A stretch of 64,000 nt of DNA from Ruminococcus flavefaciens (GTDB taxonomy: Bacteria; Bacillota; Clostridia; Oscillospirales; Ruminococcaceae): positions 271,769 to 335,768 of the forward strand of contig NZ_UETD01000004.1 of the NCBI RefSeq assembly GCF_900116855.1. The letters are read 5' to 3'. The notes beneath the pieces were generated by a model. That model was not told where the DNA came from. It worked only from the letters and a program-made list of their open reading frames with translations, and made no database searches. Positions within the stretch are counted from its first letter, which is position 1. Each line of letters starts with the position of its first letter. Below, piece by piece: positions 8,110 to 15,002 of the stretch. Made by a program: the position numbers and the translations under genes.

Positions 8110-8215
8110 GCCGTTTTTCGGCGAAGTCATCAGTGAATAGTGAATAGTGCTTTGCAGTGCTGTTTGCTGTTCACTTTTCGTTATTTACTAAGCACTAATA
8201 ACTAAGCACTCACGC
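8110..8215. repeat. Short intergenic repeat tract (ATTCACTATTCAC type)
   Basis: Contains a GCCG-TTTTT-CGGC hairpin, GTGAATAGTGAATAGTG and two AAGCACTAATAACTAAGCACT-like stretches. Similar ATTCACTAT-type tracts with hairpins recur at 61391-61468 and, in a related form, at 11771-11827. Confidence 0.5.
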
Positions 8216-8231
8216 GAGGGGGGAGAGTCGC

Positions 8232-8699
8232 ATGATAGATATTGACAATATCGAAAAGTATAAGGAGAATAACCGCATAGAAGCCAAAAAGGCAACAGGC
8301 GGACTTCCCATTAGTCTGTGGGAGACATACTCCGCATTTGCAAATACCCTCGGCGGTATCATACTCCTCGGCGTGGAGGAGTTCCCCGACAGGTCACTTC
8401 ACCCTGTTGACCTGCCAGACCCTCAGTGGCTCATCAGCGACTTCTGGGACATTATGAACGACCGCAGAAAGGTGAGCCGCAATATCCTCACCGAAAATGA
8501 CGTCCGTATCGTCGAAACAGAGGGCAAGCACATCATCGTTATCAATGTTCCCCGTGTGAAAAAGGGCGAGGAACCCATTTACATAGGCGGCAGTCCATAC
8601 ACAGGCACCTACAGGCGCAGCGGTGACGGTGACTACCGATGCAGCGTCGAGGAGGTCGCGGAAATGCTCAGAGAGGCTGAAAAGCAGCGCCGCCATTGA
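8232..8699 (+). CDS. AlbA_2 (Schlafen-like) domain protein, domain-only form
   Basis: A 155-residue protein that is essentially one AlbA_2 domain. It shows the opening motif RIEAKKATGGLP, the SAFANTLGGIILLGVEE core and the YIGGSPYTGTYRRSGDGD end. In most relatives this domain is followed by 200-400 more residues with ATP-binding or winged-helix parts; here the frame stops after the domain. AlbA_2 proteins occur in defence, regulatory and mobile-element settings and the activity of this form is unknown. The ribosome site is GGGGGGAGAG. It lies in a repeat-rich accessory region, which hints at acquisition or decay. Confidence 0.8.
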   Translation: MIDIDNIEKYKENNRIEAKKATGGLPISLWETYSAFANTLGGIILLGVEEFPDRSLHPVDLPDPQWLISDFWDIMNDRRKVSRNILTENDVRIVETEGKHIIVINVPRVKKGEEPIYIGGSPYTGTYRRSGDGDYRCSVEEVAEMLREAEKQRRH

Positions 8700-8734
8700 G
8701 CAGCTTTAGTTTGCTGCATATGTCTGAAATAAGA

Positions 8735-8772
8735 AAACTCCCCTCATGTGAGGGGAGTTGTTGTTTTGTTAA
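8735..8772. terminator. Bidirectional terminator hairpin
   Basis: AACTCCCCTC-ATGT-GAGGGGAGTT, a perfect 10-bp stem, flanked by T-rich sequence on the right and A-rich on the left. It lies between converging genes at 8232-8699 (+) and 8781-9260 (-). Confidence 0.8.
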
Positions 8773-8780
8773 TTTGTTAA

Positions 8781-9260
8781 TTACCAGCCGCAGTGCTGAA
8801 TGCCAAATTTATCGCCGTTCTTTAACATTTCCTTCATAGCAAAGTGGGTATTAGGACCATAAACTCCATCAACAGTCAATGGCTGAAAAGGATAATATCC
8901 TCTTTTTTTCATAAGCGTATTTACCAATTTCTGGAAATAACTAACTGCCTGATATGTCTGATTACCATAGCTTCCGTCAATCGGCATAGGGTAGCCTACA
9001 AGGTATTTGATAGCCTTCTGTATCCATGCGACCTTAGTACCGTATGAACCGATATAAAAATTCTCATAGCCAACGGGAGCACCGTACCAGAATTCTTGAT
9101 CATCGGGAGTATAACCATTACTGTACTCAGGGTGAACTGCTGCATCTGCAACGATAGTTGTATCCGACTTAGGTAAAATGTTTTTTGTTATGACTGTTCC
9201 GGTTCCGAGAAGTGTGAATGCCATAACGAATGCTGAAACTCTTTTAATTACGTTGTTCAT
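8781..9260 (-). CDS. Secreted peptidoglycan-binding-domain-like protein
   Basis: A 159-residue protein with a signal-like N-terminus (hydrophobic about residues 8-26, then VVADAAV as a possible cleavage region). The mature part has two copies of a pattern like the PG_binding_1 fold: GSYGTKVAWIQKAIKYL...IDGSYGNQTYQAVSYFQK and LTVDGVYGPNTHFAMKEML. The fold usually binds cell-wall peptides, but no catalytic domain is attached. Its base composition is more AT-rich than its neighbours, which may mean transfer. It has its own promoter at 9311-9339. Confidence 0.75.
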   Translation of the reverse strand: MNNVIKRVSAFVMAFTLLGTGTVITKNILPKSDTTIVADAAVHPEYSNGYTPDDQEFWYGAPVGYENFYIGSYGTKVAWIQKAIKYLVGYPMPIDGSYGNQTYQAVSYFQKLVNTLMKKRGYYPFQPLTVDGVYGPNTHFAMKEMLKNGDKFGIQHCGW

Positions 9261-9310
9261 TATAATTGAATCCTTTATATTGTATTTAAAGCGGCCACTT
9301 CATACTACAT

Positions 9311-9339
9311 ATTATACAGCAAAATGTGTTAAAAGTCAA
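9311..9339 (-). promoter_or_regulatory. Sigma-A promoter for the peptidoglycan-binding-like gene
   Basis: On the minus strand TTGACT (9339-9334), 17-nt spacer, TATAAT (9316-9311), about 50 nt before the ATG at 9260. Confidence 0.8.
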
Positions 9340-9553
9340 CTGATTAAGTACACAATCGCTAATATGATTTTTTAAAGTCGCCGAAAAAAGCAATATCAGG
9401 AGCTTTGGACTCAAAAAAAGACCGCGTGAATGCGGTTTCTGCTCATTGGTATATAAATATCATGATCGGTGGTCGATCATTTTTTGTAAACAGGTCAGAA
9501 AATCTCATGGCAAAGCGAGTGTAATATATGAATGCATTCAAAGGAGTGAAACG

Positions 9554-10132
9554 ATGACAGATAAAGAGCTGAGCCGCATGATGGAGCAGTCAGCCGAGGA
9601 AGGCAGACGGGCTCTGTTCGATGAATACTGCGGCTACGTCTATGCAATTTGCGCCAACAAGCTCAAAGGCTGCGGAAGTCCCGAGGACACGGACGAGTGT
9701 CTAAGCGATACCTTTGCGGCGGTATTCCGCTATCTCGAAAGCCACAAAGCTGCCGACGGAGACCTGAAAGGCTTGATAGGCACCATTGCAAAGCGTACTG
9801 CGGTAAGCTATTTCAGGCGGCTTTCCGCAAAAAAGGATACTACCGTATCTATGGAGTCGGAGACCGTGGGAGAGCTTTCTTCCGACATCAGAGTCGATGA
9901 GTCCGCGGAGCTCTCGGCTCTGCGCGAGACAGTTCTCGACTGCATAAAAAGCCTCGGGGAGCCCGATTCTTCCATCATCGTTTACTTCTATTACTACGGA
10001 ATGAAAACCAGACAGATAGCCGCACTTGTGGGACTGAGCGATATTGCTGTGCAGAAAAGGCTCAGCAGGTCAAGAAAAAAGCTCAGGGAACTACTCAGCG
10101 CGGCAGGTATCACAGAGGAGGGATCACAATGA
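9554..10132 (+). CDS. ECF-type RNA polymerase sigma factor
   Basis: A 192-residue sigma-70 family protein. Region 2 covers roughly residues 22-90 (ALFDEYCGYVYAICANKL, then SDTFAAVFRYLESH), and region 4 covers about 130-185 with a helix-turn-helix (MKTRQIAALVGLSDIAVQKRLSRSRKKL, quoted in part). The ATG at 9554 is preferred because GGAG lies 8 nt upstream, dropping 36 residues of a longer open frame. It overlaps the next gene by 4 nt (ATGA), and that gene encodes a membrane protein with an N-terminal cytosolic segment, the usual sigma/anti-sigma arrangement. The target promoters are unknown; autoregulation is common in the family. Confidence 0.9.
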   Translation: MTDKELSRMMEQSAEEGRRALFDEYCGYVYAICANKLKGCGSPEDTDECLSDTFAAVFRYLESHKAADGDLKGLIGTIAKRTAVSYFRRLSAKKDTTVSMESETVGELSSDIRVDESAELSALRETVLDCIKSLGEPDSSIIVYFYYYGMKTRQIAALVGLSDIAVQKRLSRSRKKLRELLSAAGITEEGSQ

Positions 10133-11571
10133 GAACAGACGATGTATTCAATGACATCGACAGCAGAACAGCAGACAGGCTCGCAAAAGAGTATCCCGTC
10201 CTCAGAGACGAGCAGAAAGAGAGGCTGTACGCCATGAGTAAAAGAAAGTTTGATATAAAGATCGACAACAGCAGTATTGACGTATCGGGAGTTGAGAAAT
10301 ACCGCAGACCAAAGTGGTATAAGGGCGTAAGTGTTGCAGCAGCGGCTTTGCTCCTTGTATCAGGCATAGGCGGCAGTATGTACTATATCAGCCGCAGCGG
10401 CTGGAGTGCATCTACCCAGATTGTGGGAACCTTAGCAGAGACCACCGAGGTCACAACAGAAGACCTTACCGAGGAGCAGACCGAAGCCGAGGAAGCCGAC
10501 ACAGAGGCTGTTGCAAAGGCTCTCATTGACGATTACAGAGAGTTTATGTGCGTCCTTTATGGAGGAGACCTTGAAGTTGACAAGTCTGATATTATCACAA
10601 GGGCAATAACACTTCCCGACAACGACGTTACCTTTGACAGAGAGTTCTATCGCGTTACCGATTCCAGATTTCCCACATGGGCAGATATAGAAAAGCGCTG
10701 TTATGAGATACTCGATACCGAGCTTGCACAGAGAATACTCGAAATTAGTACCGAGAATACAGAAGATATTATGGGCAATCCGTTTTTCTGTGTCACTGAG
10801 GACGGATACTACGTCGAAACAGGTCTGCATGATAATGGCATAGACCCGTTATCGACCAGCGAATATGACATGAATGTCCATACCGATGAAAACGGCAATA
10901 TAATCGCAACAATTGTAGAGACAGAGCTCCGCGAAGTCCATGATTATCCAATCCCCGAGACCACATTCACCATTGTGAACAGCGAAAACGGCTGGCGAAT
11001 AAGCGATGTTACGGAAAAGCCCCTTGATGATTCAATCGAGGACAGCACCGACGCAGACGCTATAGCCAAGGAGCTTACAGATGATTGGATTGAGTGCTTA
11101 TTTGATATTCACGGAAGAACTCTTGAGGTTGACAGGTCATCGGTTGTTACCAAGACAATTAAATCTGATGATGGAAGTGAGTTCACGAGAGACTTTTATC
11201 GTGTTATTGACCCGAGATACCCAACATGGGAAGATCTGGAAAAAAGATGCTATGAGGTCTGCGATGCAGAACTCGGAAAGATAGTCCTTGACGCTTGTGG
11301 CTGCGCAAGGGAAGAGGATATAGACTACACGACTCTGATATTTACAACAGATGACGGGTATTATGTTAATACAGAGACCTGCGACACAAGCGACAGGCTG
11401 TACAAGTGGTTAGATGACGAAGTAAAGGGCGAGTTCGACGAGAACGGAAATATAATTACGACACGAAGCCATATTGATTTAGACATTGACCCCAATCGTA
11501 CTTATAAGACAAAGTTTACTATCGTAAAGACCGAGAGCGGCTGGCGTATCAGCAAGGCTGAGGAAGAGTAA
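10129..11571 (+). CDS. Membrane-anchored putative anti-sigma factor with duplicated outer domain
   Basis: A 480-residue protein. Residues 1-66 are cytosolic, 67-84 form one membrane helix, 100-125 an acidic Thr/Glu linker, and the rest is outside. The outside part is an internal duplication: residues about 126-297 and 310-479 share xAxAKxLxDDxxExxxxxxGxxLEVD, then FYRVxDxRxPTWxDxEKRCYE, and both end in TIVxxExGWRIS. The N-terminal segment lacks a ZAS zinc motif, so the anti-sigma role is inferred from the ATGA overlap with the sigma gene. The duplicated domain could sense an envelope signal. The family of the outer domain is not known to me. Confidence 0.8.
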   Translation: MRTDDVFNDIDSRTADRLAKEYPVLRDEQKERLYAMSKRKFDIKIDNSSIDVSGVEKYRRPKWYKGVSVAAAALLLVSGIGGSMYYISRSGWSASTQIVGTLAETTEVTTEDLTEEQTEAEEADTEAVAKALIDDYREFMCVLYGGDLEVDKSDIITRAITLPDNDVTFDREFYRVTDSRFPTWADIEKRCYEILDTELAQRILEISTENTEDIMGNPFFCVTEDGYYVETGLHDNGIDPLSTSEYDMNVHTDENGNIIATIVETELREVHDYPIPETTFTIVNSENGWRISDVTEKPLDDSIEDSTDADAIAKELTDDWIECLFDIHGRTLEVDRSSVVTKTIKSDDGSEFTRDFYRVIDPRYPTWEDLEKRCYEVCDAELGKIVLDACGCAREEDIDYTTLIFTTDDGYYVNTETCDTSDRLYKWLDDEVKGEFDENGNIITTRSHIDLDIDPNRTYKTKFTIVKTESGWRISKAEEE

Positions 11572-11620
11572 TGTAAACTCCCTTCTCAGGACAGCACCGA
11601 CGCCGAATAAAGCCAAATCA

Positions 11621-11643
11621 GCCGTTAGCCATTAGCCATTAGC
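11621..11643. repeat. Short TTAGCCATTAGCCATTAGC repeat
   Basis: Three near-identical 7-bp units (TTAGCCA), typical of intergenic repeat litter in this window. Confidence 0.5.
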
Positions 11644-11651
11644 AAAAAAAC

Positions 11652-11682
11652 GGGACTGCAAAAAACGCAGTCCCTTTTTTCT
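11652..11682 (+). terminator. Intrinsic terminator of the sigma/anti-sigma operon
   Basis: GGGACTGC-AAAAAAC-GCAGTCCC, a perfect 8-bp stem followed by TTTTTT, about 80 nt after the stop at 11571. Confidence 0.85.
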
Positions 11683-11706
11683 GATTTAATATGATCTTAC
11701 TGTTAC

Positions 11707-11745
11707 TTACGGGACGTCGAGGACGCCGTCCCCTACATATAATCC
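11707..11745. repeat. GC-rich palindromic intergenic repeat
   Basis: GGGACG...CGTCCC inverted repeat next to CCCCTACA. A related TGTAGGGG...GGCGTTCCGC sequence lies on the other side of pta at about 12917-12948, in opposite orientation. Confidence 0.4.
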
Positions 11746-11770
11746 CGTTTTATTAAGATTTAACTCAACC

Positions 11771-11827
11771 ATAATTATGCATTATGCATTATGAATTATG
11801 CATTGATAAATGCTTCGCATTTATCAA
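11771..11827. repeat. ATGCATTATG tract plus palindrome covering the pta stop codon
   Basis: Tandem GCATTATGCATTATGAATTATGCATT followed by a perfect 11-bp palindrome with a TTC loop at 11803-11827. The palindrome contains the pta stop codon (11824-11826). No T-run follows, so it is not a normal terminator. Confidence 0.65.
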
Positions 11828-12840
11828 GCCATGCCTGCTGTGATGATAGCCATTTTGTAAACTTCGTCAGCGTTGCAGCCTCTTGAAAGGTCGTTGATAG
11901 GAGCGTTAAGTCCCTGAAGGATAGGACCGTATGCCTCGTAGCCGCCAAGTCTCTGAGCTATCTTGTAGCCGATGTTTCCTGCCTCGATGAGGGGGAAGAT
12001 GAATGTGTTAGCCTGTCCTGCTACCTTTGAGTCGGGGCACTTTGTCTTTGCAACCTCTGCCGAAACAGCAGCGTCGAACTGGAACTCACCGTCGATAACG
12101 AGATCGGGGTCGATGTTTCTTGCCTCGATAACAGCGTCGTGGCTGAGCTGAACTGTGCCGCCCTTGCCTGAGCCGTATGTAGAGAAGCTGAGAACAGCTA
12201 CCTTGGGGTCGATGCCGAAGAAATCAGCTGTCTTTGCAGTCTCAACAGCTACCTCTGCCAGCTTTCTTGCACCTGTGAGAACAACATTGCCCTCCTTGTC
12301 AACTGTATCCTCATAGCTGAGGTTGATAGCGCAGTCGCCCATAGCTATCTTCTCTTCCTTGCCGTCCTTCTCTCTGAAGAGAATGAATGAGGAGCTTACC
12401 AGATTTGAGCCCTTCTTGGTCTTGATTATCTGGAGAGCAGGTCTTACTGTATCGGCTGTGGAGTATGTAGCACCGCCGAGGAGAGCGTCTGCCTTTCCTG
12501 CCTTTACGAGCATTGTTCCGAAGTAGTTGGACTTTGCCAGAGCAGCGCGGCACTCATCCTCAGTCATCTTTCCCTTTCTGAGCTCGAACATCTGAGCAAC
12601 GAGAGCGTCCATCTCGGGATATGTAGCAGGGTCAAGAATCTCTGCGCCGTCGATATTGAAGCCGCCGTTCTTGGCAGCTGCCTTTACCTCGTCAACGTTT
12701 CCGCAGAGGATAACGCCCATAAGGTCTTCCTTGATAAGTCTGTCAGCAGCGGAGAGGATACGGGGATCGCTTCCCTCAGTGAAGACGATGGTTTTCTTGC
12801 TGGATTTAAGGTTTGCAATAAGCTTGTCAAACATTCCCAT
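11824..12840 (-). CDS. pta: Phosphate acetyltransferase
   Basis: A 338-residue class I Pta that interconverts acetyl-CoA and acetyl phosphate, the main ATP-yielding branch to acetate together with acetate kinase (not in the window). Typical motifs are IVFTEGSDPRIL near the N-terminus, GGATYSTADTVRPALQIIK, SFSTYGSGKG and the C-terminal QGLNAPINDLSRGC. The length is normal for the short form without an N-terminal regulatory domain. It stands alone with its own promoter (12879-12907) and a GGAGG site before the ATG. The stop codon lies inside a palindrome. Confidence 0.96.
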   Translation of the reverse strand: MGMFDKLIANLKSSKKTIVFTEGSDPRILSAADRLIKEDLMGVILCGNVDEVKAAAKNGGFNIDGAEILDPATYPEMDALVAQMFELRKGKMTEDECRAALAKSNYFGTMLVKAGKADALLGGATYSTADTVRPALQIIKTKKGSNLVSSSFILFREKDGKEEKIAMGDCAINLSYEDTVDKEGNVVLTGARKLAEVAVETAKTADFFGIDPKVAVLSFSTYGSGKGGTVQLSHDAVIEARNIDPDLVIDGEFQFDAAVSAEVAKTKCPDSKVAGQANTFIFPLIEAGNIGYKIAQRLGGYEAYGPILQGLNAPINDLSRGCNADEVYKMAIITAGMA

Positions 12841-12878
12841 TTTGAGATACCTCCATTGGATTTAAATTTTACCTTACC

Positions 12879-12907
12879 ATTATATCACACCTGTCGCGCA
12901 AAGTCAA
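12879..12907 (-). promoter_or_regulatory. Sigma-A promoter for pta
   Basis: On the minus strand TTGACT (12907-12902), 17-nt spacer, TATAAT (12884-12879), about 35 nt before the pta start. The 323-bp gap 12841-13163 otherwise holds a palindromic repeat (about 12917-12948), a CCAAATC-TAT-GATTTGG hairpin (13004-13020) and the leader of the next gene. Confidence 0.85.
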
Positions 12908-13163
12908 TCTCTTTAATTGTAGGGGAAGCCGCCTCGGCGTTCCGCTTGAGTGATCAGTTATGTGGGGGCTTCATAATCCGTTCCATCACCAATAAGCAGT
13001 GCCCCAAATCTATGATTTGGATGGCAATGCTATATGCAAAGCCGGGCGAGCTGCAAGCTAAGGGCTCTAATTGTAAACTTTCTGTGATATACAATGGTTT
13101 TCCGTTGGTTGAGAGGGCTTTACGGACCTATAGTGAAAAAACATTTCAAGGAGGACTTTCACT

Positions 13164-14147
13164 ATGGAAGCAAAAAGCTGTATCTACAACATGGCAAAAA
13201 TTCAGGAGACCGAGACAGAATGGCTCTGGTACCCCTATATCCCTTACGGCAAGGTCACTATCATTCAGGGCGACCCCGGCGAGGGCAAGACCACTCTTGC
13301 GCTGAATATCGCTGCGGCTCTCACAAAGGGCGAGAACGTGACGGGGGGCAAGACAGACCCGATTACAGGGCAGGAGCTCTATCCCGTGCCTGTGCTGTTC
13401 CAGACTGCCGAGGACGGTCTGGCGGATACGATAAAGCCCCGTCTTGTTGCGGCGGGGGCTGACTGCGGCTATATAAGCGGCGTTGACGAGAGCGTCTATC
13501 CTCTCACCATTACCGACGGACGACTTGACGAAGCCCTCAGGCTCACCAACGCAAGGCTCATTATCCTCGACCCTTTGCAGGCTTATCTGGGTGCGGACGT
13601 TGATATGCACCGCGCCAACGAGATACGTCCCGTTATGAGCTATCTCTCCAATATGGCGGAGCAGTTCGGCTGTGCCATTATCCTCATCGGACACATGAAC
13701 AAGAACACGGGTGCAAAGGCGGCTTACCGCGGACTGGGCTCCATAGACCTGACAGCTGCCGCAAGAAGCGTTCTTCTGGTAGCCCGTGACAAGCGCGACA
13801 CCGACAGGCGCATAGTCATGCACATAAAGAGTTCCCTTGCAAGAGAGGGAAAGCCCGTGGCGTTCAGACTTGGGGACAACAACAGCTTCACCTATGAGGG
13901 AGAGTGCGAGGCTGACCCCGACAGCATTCTTCTGGGAATGGGAAGTCCTCAGCCAAAGCAGACCGAACTTTCAAGACAGCTGCTTATGGCGGAACTGGGA
14001 AGCGGCGAGGCAAAGTCCGTAAAGTCACTTATTGCAAAGGCAGCGGAGATAGGTGTGACTTATGACATAATGAAAAAGATAAAAGATGAACTGCATATAA
14101 TCTCAGAAAGACATGGTAATACATGGTTCTGGAAGTGGGAACAATAA
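13164..14147 (+). CDS. RepA-like AAA ATPase (AAA_25), orphan
   Basis: A 327-residue RecA-fold ATPase of the RepA/AAA_25 type. It has Walker A GDPGEGKTTLALN (about residues 38-50), the LFQTAEDGLADTIKPRL segment, a Walker B-like RLIILDPLQAYL, the LIGHMNKNTG motif and SIDLTAAARSVLLV. C-terminal residues 260-327 look like a winged-helix region. Relatives are hexameric helicases or primase partners of plasmids, phages and integrative elements. Here no primase, integrase or replication gene adjoins it, so it may be a remnant or a domesticated gene. AAGGAGGA lies 7 nt before the ATG. The role is inferred from the family. Confidence 0.8.
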   Translation: MEAKSCIYNMAKIQETETEWLWYPYIPYGKVTIIQGDPGEGKTTLALNIAAALTKGENVTGGKTDPITGQELYPVPVLFQTAEDGLADTIKPRLVAAGADCGYISGVDESVYPLTITDGRLDEALRLTNARLIILDPLQAYLGADVDMHRANEIRPVMSYLSNMAEQFGCAIILIGHMNKNTGAKAAYRGLGSIDLTAAARSVLLVARDKRDTDRRIVMHIKSSLAREGKPVAFRLGDNNSFTYEGECEADPDSILLGMGSPQPKQTELSRQLLMAELGSGEAKSVKSLIAKAAEIGVTYDIMKKIKDELHIISERHGNTWFWKWEQ

Positions 14148-14149
14148 TT

Positions 14150-14314
14150 CCTCCTTCTCCCTTTCCCTCTTGCCCGATATGCAATGTGCTTTATCGATTT
14201 AAACTGTGGGTGTGAAGGGGGGAAGGGAGAATGTTATAGGAGAGAGAAGAGGTGGTAGGGGCTGATGCCCACATCAGCCAGTCCCTTAACCGAAAGGGTT
14301 GCCGACACTTGTAC
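14150..14314. other. Intergenic region with inverted repeats
   Basis: Contains CTTCTCCCTTTCCC (about 14154-14167) opposed to GGGAAGGGAGAA (14220-14231), and a perfect GGCTGATG-CCCA-CATCAGCC hairpin at 14260-14279. No T-run follows either, so terminator function is unproven. It separates converging transcripts ending at 14147 (+) and 14315 (-). Confidence 0.4.
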
Positions 14315-15001
14315 TCACACCCCGTACTTGGTCTTGATACGGGAGAGCTTCTCGCCGAAGGGTTTTGCCAGCAGATAAAGAAACAGCACGTTTGACACCG
14401 CATAGCTGACAGTATAGGGCACAGCGGACACCAGTGCCGCCAGATAGAGCTTTATGTCAAAGCCGCGGTTGTACCAGAGGACTGTCCAGATGTCCATTAT
14501 AAATGAGTAGGCGATACCCGTCAGCGCTCCGTAGATGAGGAGCAGGGCACGGCTTTTCAGCAGCTTTTCCGAGAATATGCCTGCGAACAGCCCGATGAGT
14601 CCCCATGCCAGCATCTGAAAGGCTGTCCACGGACCCTGTCCGAAGTAGAAGTTGGAGAGTATGGCGGACATGGCTCCCACGAGGAAGCCTGCTTCTCCGC
14701 CGAGATACAGGGCAGTGATTATGGTGAGGGCGGCTATGGGTTTGAGTATGGGTATGAACCTTCCTGCGAAGCAAAGGGCAGTCATAACGGCTGCTATGAC
14801 CATTCGGCGCGTTCCTGTGGACTTCTTCTCGAAGCCTGCCGCAAAGAGCAGCAGTGCCGACACCGCAACTGCAAGGGCTATGATTATGTGCTTTTTTTCG
14901 TCAAAGGCGAGGGCTCCAAGGACTGTAATGAGGGGAACCGCTATGAATGGCACCACCACGCGGATAGTGTCGCGGAGCCTTTTGCTTTTTATCAGCAGCA
15001 T
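14315..15001 (-). CDS. ECF transporter S component, predicted cobalamin-specific (CbrT-like)
   Basis: A 228-residue membrane protein with about six helices. It has an extended N-terminal hydrophobic region, then the S-component pattern (RRMVIAAVMTALCFAGRF, ALYLGGEAGFLVGAMSAILSNFYFGQGPWTAFQM, each quoted in part). S components bind the substrate and dock onto the EcfT-EcfA motor. It is the last gene of the minus-strand operon headed by a cobalamin riboswitch, 1 nt after ecfA, so the substrate is predicted to be cobalamin or another corrinoid. A cobalt or precursor S component is less likely because CbiM/CbiN features are absent. Specificity is inferred from the riboswitch. Confidence 0.85.
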   Translation of the reverse strand: MLLIKSKRLRDTIRVVVPFIAVPLITVLGALAFDEKKHIIIALAVAVSALLLFAAGFEKKSTGTRRMVIAAVMTALCFAGRFIPILKPIAALTIITALYLGGEAGFLVGAMSAILSNFYFGQGPWTAFQMLAWGLIGLFAGIFSEKLLKSRALLLIYGALTGIAYSFIMDIWTVLWYNRGFDIKLYLAALVSAVPYTVSYAVSNVLFLYLLAKPFGEKLSRIKTKYGV

Positions 15002-15002
15002 A

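Noticed and set aside
7741..8147. Plus-strand frames over tRNA-Arg(CCG) and its repeats
   Set aside because: They run through the tRNA and have no ribosome site.
9421..9436. ACCGC-GTGAAT-GCGGT hairpin with a T-run on the minus strand, a possible terminator
   Set aside because: No minus-strand gene lies upstream of it; without evidence of a small RNA it is not called.
12910..13163. Possible small coding gene or mobile-element remnant between pta and the RepA-like gene
   Set aside because: Frames there lack ribosome sites and recognisable protein features; only a repeat and a 7-bp hairpin can be supported.
14260..14279. GGCTGATG-CCCA-CATCAGCC hairpin as a terminator of the ECF operon
   Set aside because: No T-run on either side; listed only as an inverted repeat.
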